Shown here: positions 13,765-27,600 of the stretch, in pieces
Position numbering within the stretch: the stretch's first letter is position 1
Layout: every line of letters begins with the position of its first letter
Source of the DNA: Auanema rhodensis
Taxonomy: Eukaryota > Nematoda > Chromadorea > Rhabditida > Rhabditidae
NCBI GenBank assembly: GCA_964057225.1
Contig: OZ059900.1
Span: forward strand, 3,234,501-3,298,500
Direction of reading: 5' to 3'
Length of the DNA stretch: 64,000 nt
Made by a program: the position numbers and the translations under genes
Notes under the pieces: generated by a model
Told to the model about the DNA's origin: nothing
The model's database searches: none
What the model saw: the letters and a program-made list of their open reading frames with translations, nothing else

Positions 13765-14944
13765 AACAAAAGTCATCAATTAAACGCTAGTGATGTTTAA
13801 ATACTGATTTTCGCTCAAATAGCATTACTACACTAAGTATGGTCGTTTTTATGCCTTTAACACCATATACTCACCGATTTTTGGTACAAAATCTGTAATA
13901 CTCGTAAATTTTGATCATATTCGTTAAGATTTGAGAATCAAACACACAATACACAAAATCAGTCTATTTTTATGAGCTTGCACTGATATATATTCATTTT
14001 GATCAAAAAAGGTCGAAAATAGAAAGAATTTTTGAAATTTCCGAGTTGTGAGTCCAATTTGGCTAAATCGCTCATATATATGATCAAAAGCATAGTTTCA
14101 TTGTCTATAACAACAAAAGTCATTAATTAAACACTAATGATGTTTAAATCACTAAATTTCGCTCAAATAGCATTACTACACTAAGTATGGTCGTTTTTAT
14201 GCCTTTAACACCATATACTCACCGATTTTTGGTACAAAATCTGTAATACTCGTAAATTTTGATCATATTTGTTAAGATTTGAGAATCAAACACACAATAC
14301 ACAAAATCAGTCTATTTTTATGAGCTTGCACTGATATATATTCATTTTGATCAAAAAAGGTCGAAAATAGAAAGAATTTTTGAATTTTCCGAGTTTTGAG
14401 TCCAATTTGGCTAAATCGCTCATATATATGATCAAAAGCATAGTTTTATTGTCTATAACAACAAAAGTCATCAATTAAACGCTAGTGATGTTTAAATACT
14501 GAATTTCGCTCAAATAGCATTACTACACTAAGTATGGTCGTTTTTATGCCTTTAACACCATATACTCACCGATTTTTGGTACAAAATCTGTAATACTTGT
14601 AAATTTTGATCATATTTGTTGAGATTTGAGAATCAAACACACAATACACAAAATCAGTCTATTTTTTTGAGTTTGCACTGATATATATTCACTTTGATCA
14701 AAAAAGGTCGAAAATAGAAAGAATTTTGGAAATGTCCGAGTTTTGAGTCCAATTTGGCTAAATCGCTCATATATATGATCAAAAGCATAGTTTTATTGTC
14801 TATAACAACAAAAGTCATCAATTAAACGCTAGTGATGTTTAAATACTGAATTTCGCTCAAATAGCATTACTACACTAAGTATGGTCGTTTTTATGCCTTT
14901 AACACCATATACTCACCGATTTTTGGTACAAAATCTGTAATACT

Positions 14945-16330
14945 TGTAAATTTTGATCATATTTGTTAAGATTTGAGAATCAAACACACAATACACAAAA
15001 TCAGTCTATTTTTATGAGTTTGCACTGATATATATTCACTTTGATCAAAAAAGGTCGAAAATAGAAAGAATTTTTGAAATTTCCGAGTTTTGAGTCTAAT
15101 TTGGCTAAATCGCTCATATATATGATCAAAAGCATAGTTTTATTGTCTATGACAACAAAAATCATCAATTAAACGCTAGTGATGTTTAAATACTGATTTT
15201 CGCTCAAATAGCATTACTACACTAAGTATGGTCGTTTTTATGCCTTTAACACCATATACTCACCGATTTTTGGTACAAAATCGGTAATACTCGTAAATTT
15301 TGATCATATTCGTTAAGATTTGAAAATCAAACACACAATAAACAAAATCAGTCTCTTTTTTTGAGTTTGCACTGATATATATTCATTTCGATCGAAAAAG
15401 GTCAAAAATAGAAAGAATTTTTGAATTTTCCGAGTTTTGAGTCCAATTGGGCTAAATCGCTCATATATATGATCAAAAGCATAGTTTTATTGTCTATGAC
15501 AACAAAAGTCATTAATTGAACACTAATGATGTTTAAATCACTAAATTTCGCTCAAATAGCATTACTACACTAAGTATGGTCGTTTTTATGCCTTTAACAC
15601 CATATACTCACCGATTTTTGGTACAAAATCTGTAATACTTGTAAATTTTGATCATATTTGTTAAGATTTGAGAATCAAACACACAATACACAAAATCAGT
15701 CTATTTTTATGAGTTTGCACTGATATATATTCACTTTGATCAAAAAAGGTCGAAAATAGAAAGAATTTTTGAAATTTCCGAGTTTTGAGTCTAATTTGGC
15801 TAAATCGCTCATATATATGATCAAAAGCATAGTTTTATTGTCTATGACAACAAAAATCATCAATTAAACGCTAGTGATGTTTAAATACTGATTTTCGCTC
15901 AAATAGCATTACTACACTAAGTATGGTCGTTTTTATGCCTTTAACACCATATACTCACCGATTTTTGGTACAAAATCGGTAATACTCGTAAATTTTGATC
16001 ATATTCGTTAAGATTTGAAAATCAAACACACAATAAACAAAATCAGTCTCTTTTTTTGAGTTTGCACTGATATATATTCATTTCGATCGAAAAAGGTCAA
16101 AAATAGAAAGAATTTTTGAATTTTCCGAGTTTTGAGTCCAATTGGGCTAAATCGCTCATATATATGATCAAAAGCATAGTTTTATTGTCTATGACAACAA
16201 AAGTCATTAATTGAACACTAATGATGTTTAAATCACTAAATTTCGCTCAAATAGCATTACTACACTAAGTATGGTCGTTTTTATGCCTTTAACACCATAT
16301 ACTCACCGATTTTTGGTACAAAATCTGTAA
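14945..16330 (+). repeat. Two-monomer tandem duplication (2 x 695 bp)
   Basis: Several rare variants recur 695 bp apart: caaaaatcatcaatt near 15156/15851, aaatcggtaatac near 15281/15976, gtctctttttttgag near 15351/16046 and aattgaacactaatg near 15515/16210. No difference was noticed between the copies, so this is one of the youngest duplications in the forward arm. Outer limits are set by cttgtaaat at the start of each copy and ctcgtaaat after the second. Confidence 0.85.
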
Positions 16331-19300
16331 TACTCGTAAATTTTGATCATATTCGTTAAGATTTGAGAATCAAACACACAATACAAAAAATCAGTCTATT
16401 TTTATGAGCTTGCACTGATATATATTCATTTTGATCAAAAAAGATCGAAAAAAGAAAGAATTTTTGAAATTTCCGAGTTTTGAGTCCAATTTGGCTAAAT
16501 CGCTCATATATATGATCAAAAGCATAGTTTTATTGTCTATAACAACAAAAGTCATCAATTAAACGCTAGTGATGTTTTAATACTGAATTTCGCTCAAATA
16601 GCATTACTACACTAAGTATGGTCGTTTTTATGCCTTTAACACCATATACTCACCGATTTTTGGTACAAAATCTGTAATACTTGTAAATTTTGATCATATT
16701 TGTTAAGATTTGAGAATCAAACACACAATACACAAAATCAGTCTATTTTTATGAGTTTGCACTGATATATATTCACTTTGATCAAAAAAGGTCGAAAATA
16801 GAAAGAATTTTTGAAATTTCCGAGTTTTGAGTCCATTTTGGCTAAATCGCTCATATATATGATCAAAAGCATAGTTTTATTGTCTATAACAACAAAAGTC
16901 ATCAATTAAACGCTAGTGATGTTTAAATACTGAATTTCGCTCAAATAGCATTACTACACTAAGTATGGTCGTTTTTATGCCTTTAACACCATATACTCAC
17001 CGATTTTTGGTACAAAATCTGTAATACTCGTAAATTTTGATCATATTCGTTAAGATTTGAGAATCAAACATACAATACACGAAATCAGTCTATTTTTATG
17101 AGCTTGCACTGATATATATTCAGTTTGATCAAAAAAGGTCGAAAATAGAAAGAATTTTTGAAATTTCCGAGTTTTGAGTCTAATTTGGCTAAATCGCTCA
17201 TATATATGATCAGAAGCATAGTTTTATTGTCTATGACAACAAAAGTCATCAATTAAACGCTAGTGATGTTTAAATACTGATTTTCGCTCAAATAGCATTA
17301 CTACACTAAGTATGGTCGTTTTTATGCCTTTAACACCATATACTCACCGATTTTTGGTACAAAATCTGTAATACTCGTAAATTTTGATCATATTCGTTAA
17401 GATTTGAAAATCAAACACACAATAAACAAAATCAGTCTATTTTTATGAGTTTGCACTGATATATATTCATTTTGATCAAAAAAGGTCGAAAATAGAAAGA
17501 ATTTTTGAATTTTCCGAGTTTTGAGTCCAATTGGGCTAAATCGCTCATATATATGATCAAAAGCATAGTTTTATTGTCTATGACAACAAAAGTCATTAAT
17601 TAAACACTAATGATGTTTAAATCACTAAATTTCGCTCAAATAGCATTACTACACTAAGTATGGTCGTTTTTATGCCTTTAACACCATATACTCACCGATT
17701 TTTGGTACAAAATCTGTAATACTCGTAAATTTTGATCATATTCGTTAAGATTTGAGAATCAAACACACAATACACAAAATCAGTCTATTTTTATGAGCTT
17801 GCACTGATATATATTCATTTTGATCAAAAAAGGTCGAAAAAAGAAAGAATTTTTGAAATTTCCGAGTTTTGAGTCCAATTGGGCTAAATCGCTCATATAT
17901 ATGATCAAAAGCATAGTTTTATTGTCTATGACAACAAAAGTCATTAATTAAACACTAATGATGTTTAAATCACTAAATTTCGCTCAAATAGCATTACTAC
18001 ACTAAGTATGGTCGTTTTTATACCTCTAACACCATATACTCACCGATTTTTGGTACAAAATCTGTAATACTCGTAAATTTTGATCATATTCGTTAAGATT
18101 TGAGAATCAAACACACAATACACAAAATCAGTCTATTTTTATGAGTTTGCACTGATATATATTCATTTTGATCAAAAAAGGTCGAAAATAGAAAGAATTT
18201 TGGAAATGTCCGAGTTTTGAGTCCAATTTGGCTAAATCGCTCATATATATGATCAAAAGCATAGTTTTATTGTCTATAACAACAAAAGTCATCAATTAAA
18301 CGCTAGTGATGTTTAAATACTGAATTTCGCTCAAATAGCATTACTACACTAAGTATGGTCGTTTTTATGCCTTTAACACCATATACTCACCGATTTTTGG
18401 TACAAAATCTGTAATACTCGTAAATTTTGATCATATTCGTTAAGATTTGAGAATCAAACATACAATACACGAAATCAGTCTATTTTTATGAGCTTGCACT
18501 GATATATATTCTTTTTGATCAAAAAAGGTCGAAAATAGAAAGAATTTTTGAAATTTCCGAGTTTTGAGTCTAATTTGGCTAAATCGCTCATATATATGAT
18601 CAGAAGCATAGTTCTATTGTCTATGACAACAAAAATTATCAATTAAACGCTAGTGATGTTCAAATACTGATTTTCGCTCAAATAGCATTACTACACTAAG
18701 TATGGTCGTTTTTATGCCTTTAACACCATATACTCACCGATTTTTGGTACAAAATCTGTAATACTCGTAAATTTTGATCATATTCGTTAAGATTTGAAAA
18801 TCAAACACACAATAAACAAAATCAGTCTATTTTTATGAGTTTGCACTGATATATATTCATTTTGATCAAAAAAGGTCGAAAATAGAAAGAATTTTTGAAA
18901 TTTCCGAGTTTTGAGTCCAATTTGGCTAAATCGCTCATATATATGATCAAAAGCATAGTTTTATTGTCTATGACAACAAAAGTCATTAATTAAACACTAA
19001 TGATGTTTAAATCACTAAATTTCGCTCAAATAGCATTACTACACTAAGTATGGTCGTTTTTATGCCTCTAACACCATATACTCACCGATTTTTGGTACAA
19101 AATCTGTAATACTCGTAAATTTTGATCATATTCGTTAAGATTTGAGAATCAAACACACAATACACAAAATCAGTCTATTTTTATGAGTTTGCACTGATAT
19201 ATATTCATTTTGATCAAAAAAGGTCGAAAATAGAAAGAATTTTTGAATTTTCCGAGTTTTGAGTCCAATTGGGCTAAATCGCTCATATATATGATCAAAA

Positions 19301-20059
19301 GCATAGTTTTATTGTCTATGACAACAAAAGTCATTAATTAAACACTAATGATGTTTAAATCACTAAATTTCGCTCAAATAGCATTACTACACTAAGTATG
19401 GTCGTTTTTATGCCTTTAACACCATATACTCACCGATTTTTGGTACAAAATCTGTAATACTCGTAAATTTTGATCATATTCGTTAAGATTTGAGAATCAA
19501 ACACACAATACACAAAATCAGTCTATTTTTATGAGCTTGCACTGATATATATTCATTTTGATCAAAAAAGATCGAAAAAAGAAAGAATTTTTGAAATTTC
19601 CGAGTTTTGAGTCCAATTTGGCTAAATCGCTCATATATATGATCAAAAGCATAGTTTTATTGTCTATAACAACAAAAGTCATCAATTAAACGCTAGTGAT
19701 GTTTTAATACTGAATTTCGCTCAAATAGCATTACTACACTAAGTATGGTCGTTTTTATGCCTTTAACACCATATACTCACCGATTTTTGGTACAAAATCT
19801 GTAATACTTGTAAATTTTGATCATATTTGTTAAGATTTGAGAATCAAACACACAATACACAAAATCAGTCTATTTTTATGAGTTTGCACTGATATATATT
19901 CATTTTGATCAAAAAAGGTCGAAAATAGAAAGAATTTTGGAAATGTCCGAGTTTTGAGTCCAATTTGGCTAAATCGCTCATATATATGATCAAAAGCATA
20001 GTTTTATTGTCTATAACAACAAAAGTCATCAATTAAACGCTAGTGATGTTTAAATACTG

Positions 20060-23000
20060 AATTTCGCTCAAATAGCATTACTACACTAAGTATGGTCGTT
20101 TTTATGCCTTTAACACCATATACTCACCGATTTTTGGTACAAAATCTGTAATACTTGTAAATTTTGATCATATTTGTTAAGATTTGAGAATCAAACACAC
20201 AATACACAAAATCAGTCTATTTTTATGAGTTTGCACTGATATATATTCACTTTGATCAAAAAAGTTCGAAAATAGAAAGAATTTTTGAAATTTCCGAGTT
20301 TTGAGTCCAATTTGGCTAAATCGCTCATATATATGATCAAAAGCATAGTTTTATTGTCTATAACAACAAAAGTCATCAATTAAACGCTAGTGATGTTTAA
20401 ATACTGAATTTCGCTCAAATAGCATTACTACACTAAGTATGGTCGTTTTTATGCCTTTAACACCATATACTCACCGATTTTTGGTACAAAATCTGTAATA
20501 CTCGTAAATTTTGATCATATTCGTTAAGATTTGAGAATCAAACATACAATACACGAAATCAGTCTATTTTTATGAGCTTGCACTGATATATATTCATTTT
20601 GATCAAAAAAGGTCGAAAATAGAAAGAATTTTTGAAATTTCCGAGTTTTGAGTCTAATTTGGCTAAATCGCTCATATATATGATCAGAAGCATAGTTTTA
20701 TTGTCTATGACAACAAAAGTCATCAATTAAACGCTAGTGATGTTTAAATACTGATTTTCGCTCAAATAGCATTACTACACTAAGTATGGTCGTTTTTATG
20801 CCTTTAACACCATATGCTCACCGATTTTTGGTACAAAATCTGTAATACTCGTAAATTTTGATCATATTCGTTAAGATTTGAAAATCAAACACACAATAAA
20901 CAAAATCAGTCTATTTTTATGAGTTTGCACTGATATATATTCATTTTGATCAAAAAAGGTCGAAAATAGAAAGAATTTTTGAATTTTCCGAGTTTTGAGT
21001 CCAATTGGGCTAAATCGCTCATATATATGATCAAAAGCATAGTTTTATTGTCTATGACAACAAAAGTCATTAATTAAACACTAATGATGTTTAAATCACT
21101 AAATTTCGCTCAAATAGCATTACTACACTAAGTATGGTCGTTTTTATGCCTTTAACACCATATACTCACCGATTTTTGGTACAAAATCTGTAATACTCGT
21201 AAATTTTGATCATATACGTTAAGATTTGAGAATCAAACACACAATACACAAAATCAGTCTATTTTTATGAGCTTGCACTGATATATATTCATTTTGATCG
21301 AAAAAGGTCGAAAAAAGAAAGAATTTTTGAAATTTCCGAGTTTTGAGTCCAATTTGGCTAAATCGCTCATATATATGATCAAAAGCATAGTTTTATTGTC
21401 TATAACAACAAAAGTCATCAATTAAACGCTAGTGATGTTTAAATACTGATTTTCGCTCAAATAGCATTACTACACTAAGTATGGTCGTTTTTATGCCTTT
21501 AACACCATATACTCACCGATTTTTGGTACAAAATCTGTAATACTCGTAAATTTTGATCATATTCGTTAAGATTTGAGAATCAAACACACAATACACAAAA
21601 TCAGTCTATTTTTATGAGCTTGCACTGATATATATTCATTTTGATCAAAAAAGGTCAAAAATAGAAAGAATTTTTGAAATTTCCGAGTTTTGAGTCCAAT
21701 TGGGCTAAATCGCTCATATATATGATCAAAAGCATAGTTTTATTGTCTATAACAACAAAAGTCATCAATTAAACGCTAGTGATGTTTAAATACTGAATTT
21801 CGCTCAAATAGCATTACTACACTAAGTATGGTCGTTTTTATGCCTTTAACACCATATACTCACCGATTTTTGGTACAAAATCTGTAATACTTGTAAATTT
21901 TGATCATATTCGTTAAGATTTGAGAATCAAACATACAATACACGAAATCAGTCTATTTTTATGAGCTTGCACTGATATATATTCATTTTGATCAAAAAAG
22001 GTCGAAAATAGAAAGAATTTTTGAAATGTCCGAGTTTTGAGTCTAATTTGGCTAAATCGCTCATATATATGATCAAAAGCATAGTTTTATTGTCTATAAC
22101 AACAAAAGTCATCAATTAAACGCTAGTGATGTTTAAATAATGATTTTCGCTCAAATAGCATTACTACACTAAGTATGGTCGTTTTTATGCCTTTAACACC
22201 ATATACTCACCGATTTTTGGTACAAAATCTGTAATACTCGTAAATTTTGATCATATTCGTTAAGATTTGAGAATCAAACACACAATACACAAAATCAGTC
22301 TATTTTTATGAGCTTGCACTGATATATATTCATTTTGATCAAAAAAGGTCGAAAATAGAAAGAATTTTTGAAATTTCCGAGTTTTGAGTCCAATTTGGCT
22401 AAATCGCTCATATATATGATCAAAAGCATAGTTTTATTGTCTATAACAACAAAAGTCATCAATTAAACGCTAGTGATGTTTTAATACTGAATTTCGCTCA
22501 AATAGCATTACTACACTAAGTATGGTCGTTTTTATGCCTTTAACACCATATACTCACCGATTTTTGGTACAAAATCTGTAATACTTGTAAATTTTGATCA
22601 TATTTGTTAAGATTTGAGAATCAAACACACAATACACAAAATCAGTCTATTTTTATGAGTTTGCACTGATATATATTCACTTTGATCAAAAAAGTTCGAA
22701 AATAGAAAGAATTTTTGAAATTTCCGAGTTTTGAGTCCAATTTGGCTAAATCGCTCATATATATGATCAAAAGCATAGTTTTATTGTCTATAACAACAAA
22801 AGTCATCAATTAAACGCTAGTGATGTTTAAATACTGAATTTCGCTCAAATAGCATTACTACACTAAGTATGGTCGTTTTTATGCCTTTAACACCATATAC
22901 TCACCGATTTTTGGTACAAAATCTGTAATACTCGTAAATTTTGATCATATTCGTTAAGATTTGAGAATCAAACATACAATACACGAAATCAGTCTATTTT

Positions 23001-23640
23001 TATGAGCTTGCACTGATATATATTCATTTTGATCAAAAAAGGTCGAAAATAGAAAGAATTTTTGAAATTTCCGAGTTTTGAGTCTAATTTGGCTAAATCG
23101 CTCATATATATGATCAGAAGCATAGTTTTATTGTCTATGACAACAAAAGTCATCAATTAAACGCTAGTGATGTTTAAATACTGATTTTCGCTCAAATAGC
23201 ATTACTACACTAAGTATGGTCGTTTTTATGCCTTTAACACCATATGCTCACCGATTTTTGGTACAAAATCTGTAATACTCGTAAATTTTGATCATATTCG
23301 TTAAGATTTGAAAATCAAACACACAATAAACAAAATCAGTCTATTTTTATGAGTTTGCACTGATATATATTCATTTTGATCAAAAAAGGTCGAAAATAGA
23401 AAGAATTTTTGAATTTTCCGAGTTTTGAGTCCAATTGGGCTAAATCGCTCATATATATGATCAAAAGCATAGTTTTATTGTCTATGACAACAAAAGTCAT
23501 TAATTAAACACTAATGATGTTTAAATCACTAAATTTCGCTCAAATAGCATTACTACACTAAGTATGGTCGTTTTTATGCCTTTAACACCATATACTCACC
23601 GATTTTTGGTACAAAATCTGTAATACTCGTAAATTTTGAT
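20060..23640 (+). repeat. Two near-identical 1.15-kb blocks spaced 2430 bp apart
   Basis: The private variant aaaaaagttcg at 20264 recurs at 22694, and catatgctca (g at 20816) recurs at 23246; both spacings are 2430 bp, seven monomers. The match holds over about 20.06-21.21 kb and 22.49-23.64 kb, while the DNA between is made of different units. This fits a seven-monomer HOR whose second half was later overwritten by conversion or unequal exchange. Confidence 0.72.
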
Positions 23641-24184
23641 CATATTCGTTAAGATTTGAGAATCAAACACACAATACACAAAATCAGTCTATTTTTATGA
23701 GCTTGCACTGATATATATTCATTTTGATCAAAAAAGGTCGAAAATAGAAAGAATTTTTGAAATTTCCGAGTTTTGAGTCCAATTTGGCTAAATCGCTCAT
23801 ATATATGATCAAAAGCATAGTTTTATTGTCTATAACAACAAAAGTCATTAATTAAACACTAATGATGTTTAAATCACTAAATTTCGCTCAAATAGCATTA
23901 CTACACTAAGTATGGTCGTTTTTATGCCTTTAACACCATATACTCACCGATTTTTGGTACAAAATCTGTAATACTCGTAAATTTTGATCATATTTGTTAA
24001 GATTTGAGAATCAAACACACAATACACAAAATCAGTCTATTTTTATGAGCTTGCACTGATATATATTCATTTTGATCAAAAAAGGTCGAAAATAGAAAGA
24101 ATTTTTGAATTTTCCGAGTTTTGAGTCCAATTTGGCTAAATCGCTCATATATATGATCAAAAGCATAGTTTTATTGTCTATAAC

Positions 24185-24691
24185 AACAAAAGTCATCAAT
24201 TAAACGCTAGTGATGTTTAAATACTGAATTTCGCTCAAATAGCATTACTACACTAAGTATGGTCGTTTTTATGCCTTTAACACCATATACTCACCGATTT
24301 TTGGTACAAAATCTGTAATACTTGTAAATTTTGATCATATTTGTTGAGATTTGAGAATCAAACACACAATACACAAAATCAGTCTATTTTTATGAGTTTG
24401 CACTGATATACACTAAGTATGGTCGTTTTTATGCCTTTAACACCATATACTCACCGATTTTTGGTACAAAATCTGTAATACTCGTAAATTTTGATCATAT
24501 TCGTTAAGATTTGAGAATCAAACACACAATACACAAAATCAGTCTATTTTTATGAGCTTGCACTGATATATATTCATTTTGATCAAAAAAGGTCGAAAAT
24601 AGAAAGAATTTTTGAAATTTCCGAGTTTTGAGTCTAATTTGGCTAAATCGCTCATATATATGATCAGAAGCATAGTTTTATTGTCTATGAC
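24185..24691 (+). other. Rearranged satellite junction (187-bp loss across two monomers)
   Basis: Between regular unit starts at 24185 and 24692 there are 507 bp where two monomers would need 694. The break is at 24410/24411: the text runs gcactgatata then directly cactaagtatgg, joining offset 226 of one unit to offset 67 of the next. The two sides share the dinucleotide TA at the join. The break also marks the left edge of the pentamer HOR that follows. Confidence 0.88.
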
Positions 24692-27600
24692 AACAAAAGT
24701 CATCAATTAAACGCTAGTGATGTTTAAATACTGATTTTCGCTCAAATAGCATTACTACACTAAGTATGGTCGTTTTTATGCCTTTAACACCATATACTCA
24801 CCGATTTTTGGTACAAAATCTGTAATACTCGTAAATTTTGATCATATTCGTTAAGATTTGAAAATCAAACACACAATAAACAAAATCAGTCTATTTTTAT
24901 GAGTTTGCACTGATATATATTCATTTTGATCAAAAAAGGTCGAAAATAGAAAGAATTTTTGAATTTTCCGAGTTTTGAGTCCAATTGGGCTAAATCGCTC
25001 ATATATATGATCAAAAGCATAGTTTTATTGTCTATAACAACAAAAGTCATTAATTAAACACTAATGATGTTTAAATCACTAAATTTCGCTCAAATAGCAT
25101 TACTACACTAAGTATGGTCGTTTTTATGCCTTTAACACCATATACTCACCGATTTTTGGTACAAAATCTGTAATACTCGTAAATTTTGATCATATTCGTT
25201 AAGATTTGAGAATCAAACACACAATACACAAAATCAGTCTATTTTTATGAGCTTGCACTGATATATATTCATTTTGATCAAAAAAGGTCGAAAAAAGAAA
25301 GAATTTTTGAAATTTCCGAGTTTTGAGTCCAATTTGGCTAAATCGCTCATATATATGATCAAAAGCATAGTTTTATTGTCTATAACAACAAAAGTCATCA
25401 ATTAAACGCTAGTGATGTTTAAATACTGAATTTCGCTCAAATAGCATTACTACACTAAGTATGGTCGTTTTTATGCCTTTAACACCATATACTCACCGAT
25501 TTTTGGTACAAAATCTGTAATACTTGTAAATTTTGATCATATTTGTTAAGATTTGAGAATCAAACATACAATACACAAAATCAGTCTATTTTTATGAGCT
25601 TGCACTGATATATATTCATTTTGATCAAAAAAGGTCGAAAATAGAAAGAATTTTGGAAATGTCCGAGTTTTGAGTCTAATTTGGCTAAATCGCTCATATA
25701 TATGATCAAAAGCATAGTTTTATTGTCTATGACAACAAAAGTCATCAATTAAACGCTAGTGATGTTTAAATACTGAATTTCGCTCAAATAGCATTACTAC
25801 ACTAAGTATGGTCGTTTTTATGCCTTTAACACCATATACTCACCGATTTTTGGTACAAAATCTGTAATACTTGTAAATTTTGATCATATTTGTTAAGATT
25901 TGAGAATCAAACACACAATACACAAAATCAGTCTATTTTTATGAGCTTGCACTGATATATATTCATTTTGATCAAAAAAGGTCGAAAATAGAAAGAATTT
26001 TGGAAATGTCCGAGTTTTGAGTCTAATTTGGCTAAATCGCTCATATATATGATCAAAAGCATAGTTTTATTGTCTATGACAACAAAAGTCATCAATTAAA
26101 CGCTAGTGATGTTTAAATACTGAATTTCGCTCAAATAGCATTACTACACTAAGTATGGTCGTTTTTATGCCTTTAACACCATATACTCACCGATTTTTGG
26201 TACAAAATCTGTAATACTTGTAAATTTTGATCATATTTGTTAAGATTTGAGAATCAAACACACAATACACAAAATCAGTCTATTTTTATGAGTTTGCACT
26301 GATATATATTCACTTTGATCAAAAAAGGTCGAAAATAGAAAGAATTTTTGAAATGTCCGAGTTTTGAGTCCAATTTGGCTAAATCGCTCATATATATGAT
26401 CAAAAGCATAGTTTTATTGTCTATAACAACAAAAGTCATCAATTAAACGCTAGTGATGTTTAAATACTGAATTTCGCTCAAATAGCATTACTACACTAAG
26501 TATTGTCGTTTTTATGCCTTTAACACCATATACTCACCGATTTTTGGTACAAAATCTGTAATACTCGTAAATTTTGATCATATTCGTTAAGATTTGAGAA
26601 TCAAACACACAATACACAAAATCAGTCTATTTTTATGAGCTTGCACTGATATATATTCATTTTGATCAAAAAAGGTCGAAAATAGAAAGAATTTTTGAAA
26701 TTTCCGAGTTTTGAGTCTAATTTGGCTAAATCGCTCATATATATGATCAGAAGCATAGTTTTATTGTCTATGACAACAAAAGTCATCAATTAAACGCTAG
26801 TGATGTTTAAATACTGATTTTCGCTCAAATAGCATTACTACACTAAGTATGGTCGTTTTTATGCCTTTAACACCATATACTCACCGATTTTTGGTACAAA
26901 ATCTGTAATACTCGTAAATTTTGATCATATTCGTTAAGATTTGAAAATCAAACACACAATAAACAAAATCAGTCTATTTTTATGAGTTTGCACTGATATA
27001 TATTCATTTTGATCAAAAAAGGTCGAAAATAGAAAGAATTTTTGAATTTTCCGAGTTTTGAGTCCAATTGGGCTAAATCGCTCATATATATGATCAAAAG
27101 CATAGTTTTATTGTCTATAACAACAAAAGTCATTAATTAAACACTAATGATGTTTAAATCACTAAATTTCGCTCAAATAGCATTACTACACTAAGTATGG
27201 TCGTTTTTATGCCTTTAACACCATATACTCACCGATTTTTGGTACAAAATCTGTAATACTCGTAAATTTTGATCATATTCGTTAAGATTTGAGAATCAAA
27301 CACACAATACACAAAATCAGTCTATTTTTATGAGCTTGCACTGATATATATTCATTTTGATCAAAAAAGGTCGAAAAAAGAAAGAATTTTTGAAATTTCC
27401 GAGTTTTGAGTCCAATTTGGCTAAATCGCTCATATATATGATCAAAAGCATAGTTTTATTGTCTATAACAACAAAAGTCATCAATTAAACGCTAGTGATG
27501 TTTAAATACTGAATTTCGCTCAAATAGCATTACTACACTAAGTATGGTCGTTTTTATGCCTTTAACACCATATACTCACCGATTTTTGGTACAAAATCTG

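Larger units (their letters stand above)
8390..13817 (+). repeat. Eight-monomer tandem duplication (2 x 2714 bp)
   Basis: Copy 1 is about 8390-11103 and copy 2 about 11104-13817. Diagnostic features all recur at 2714 bp: the paired variant ctcaactagc at 9081 and 9429 matches 11795 and 12143; gttttgattcc near 10009 recurs near 12722; the shortened monomer starting at 10769 recurs at 13483. I saw only two single-base differences (near 8587/11301 and 8874/11588), so the duplication is recent relative to monomer divergence. Left and right limits are set where the copies stop matching (cactaaattt against ctgattttc on the left, catatttg against catattcg on the right). Confidence 0.88.
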
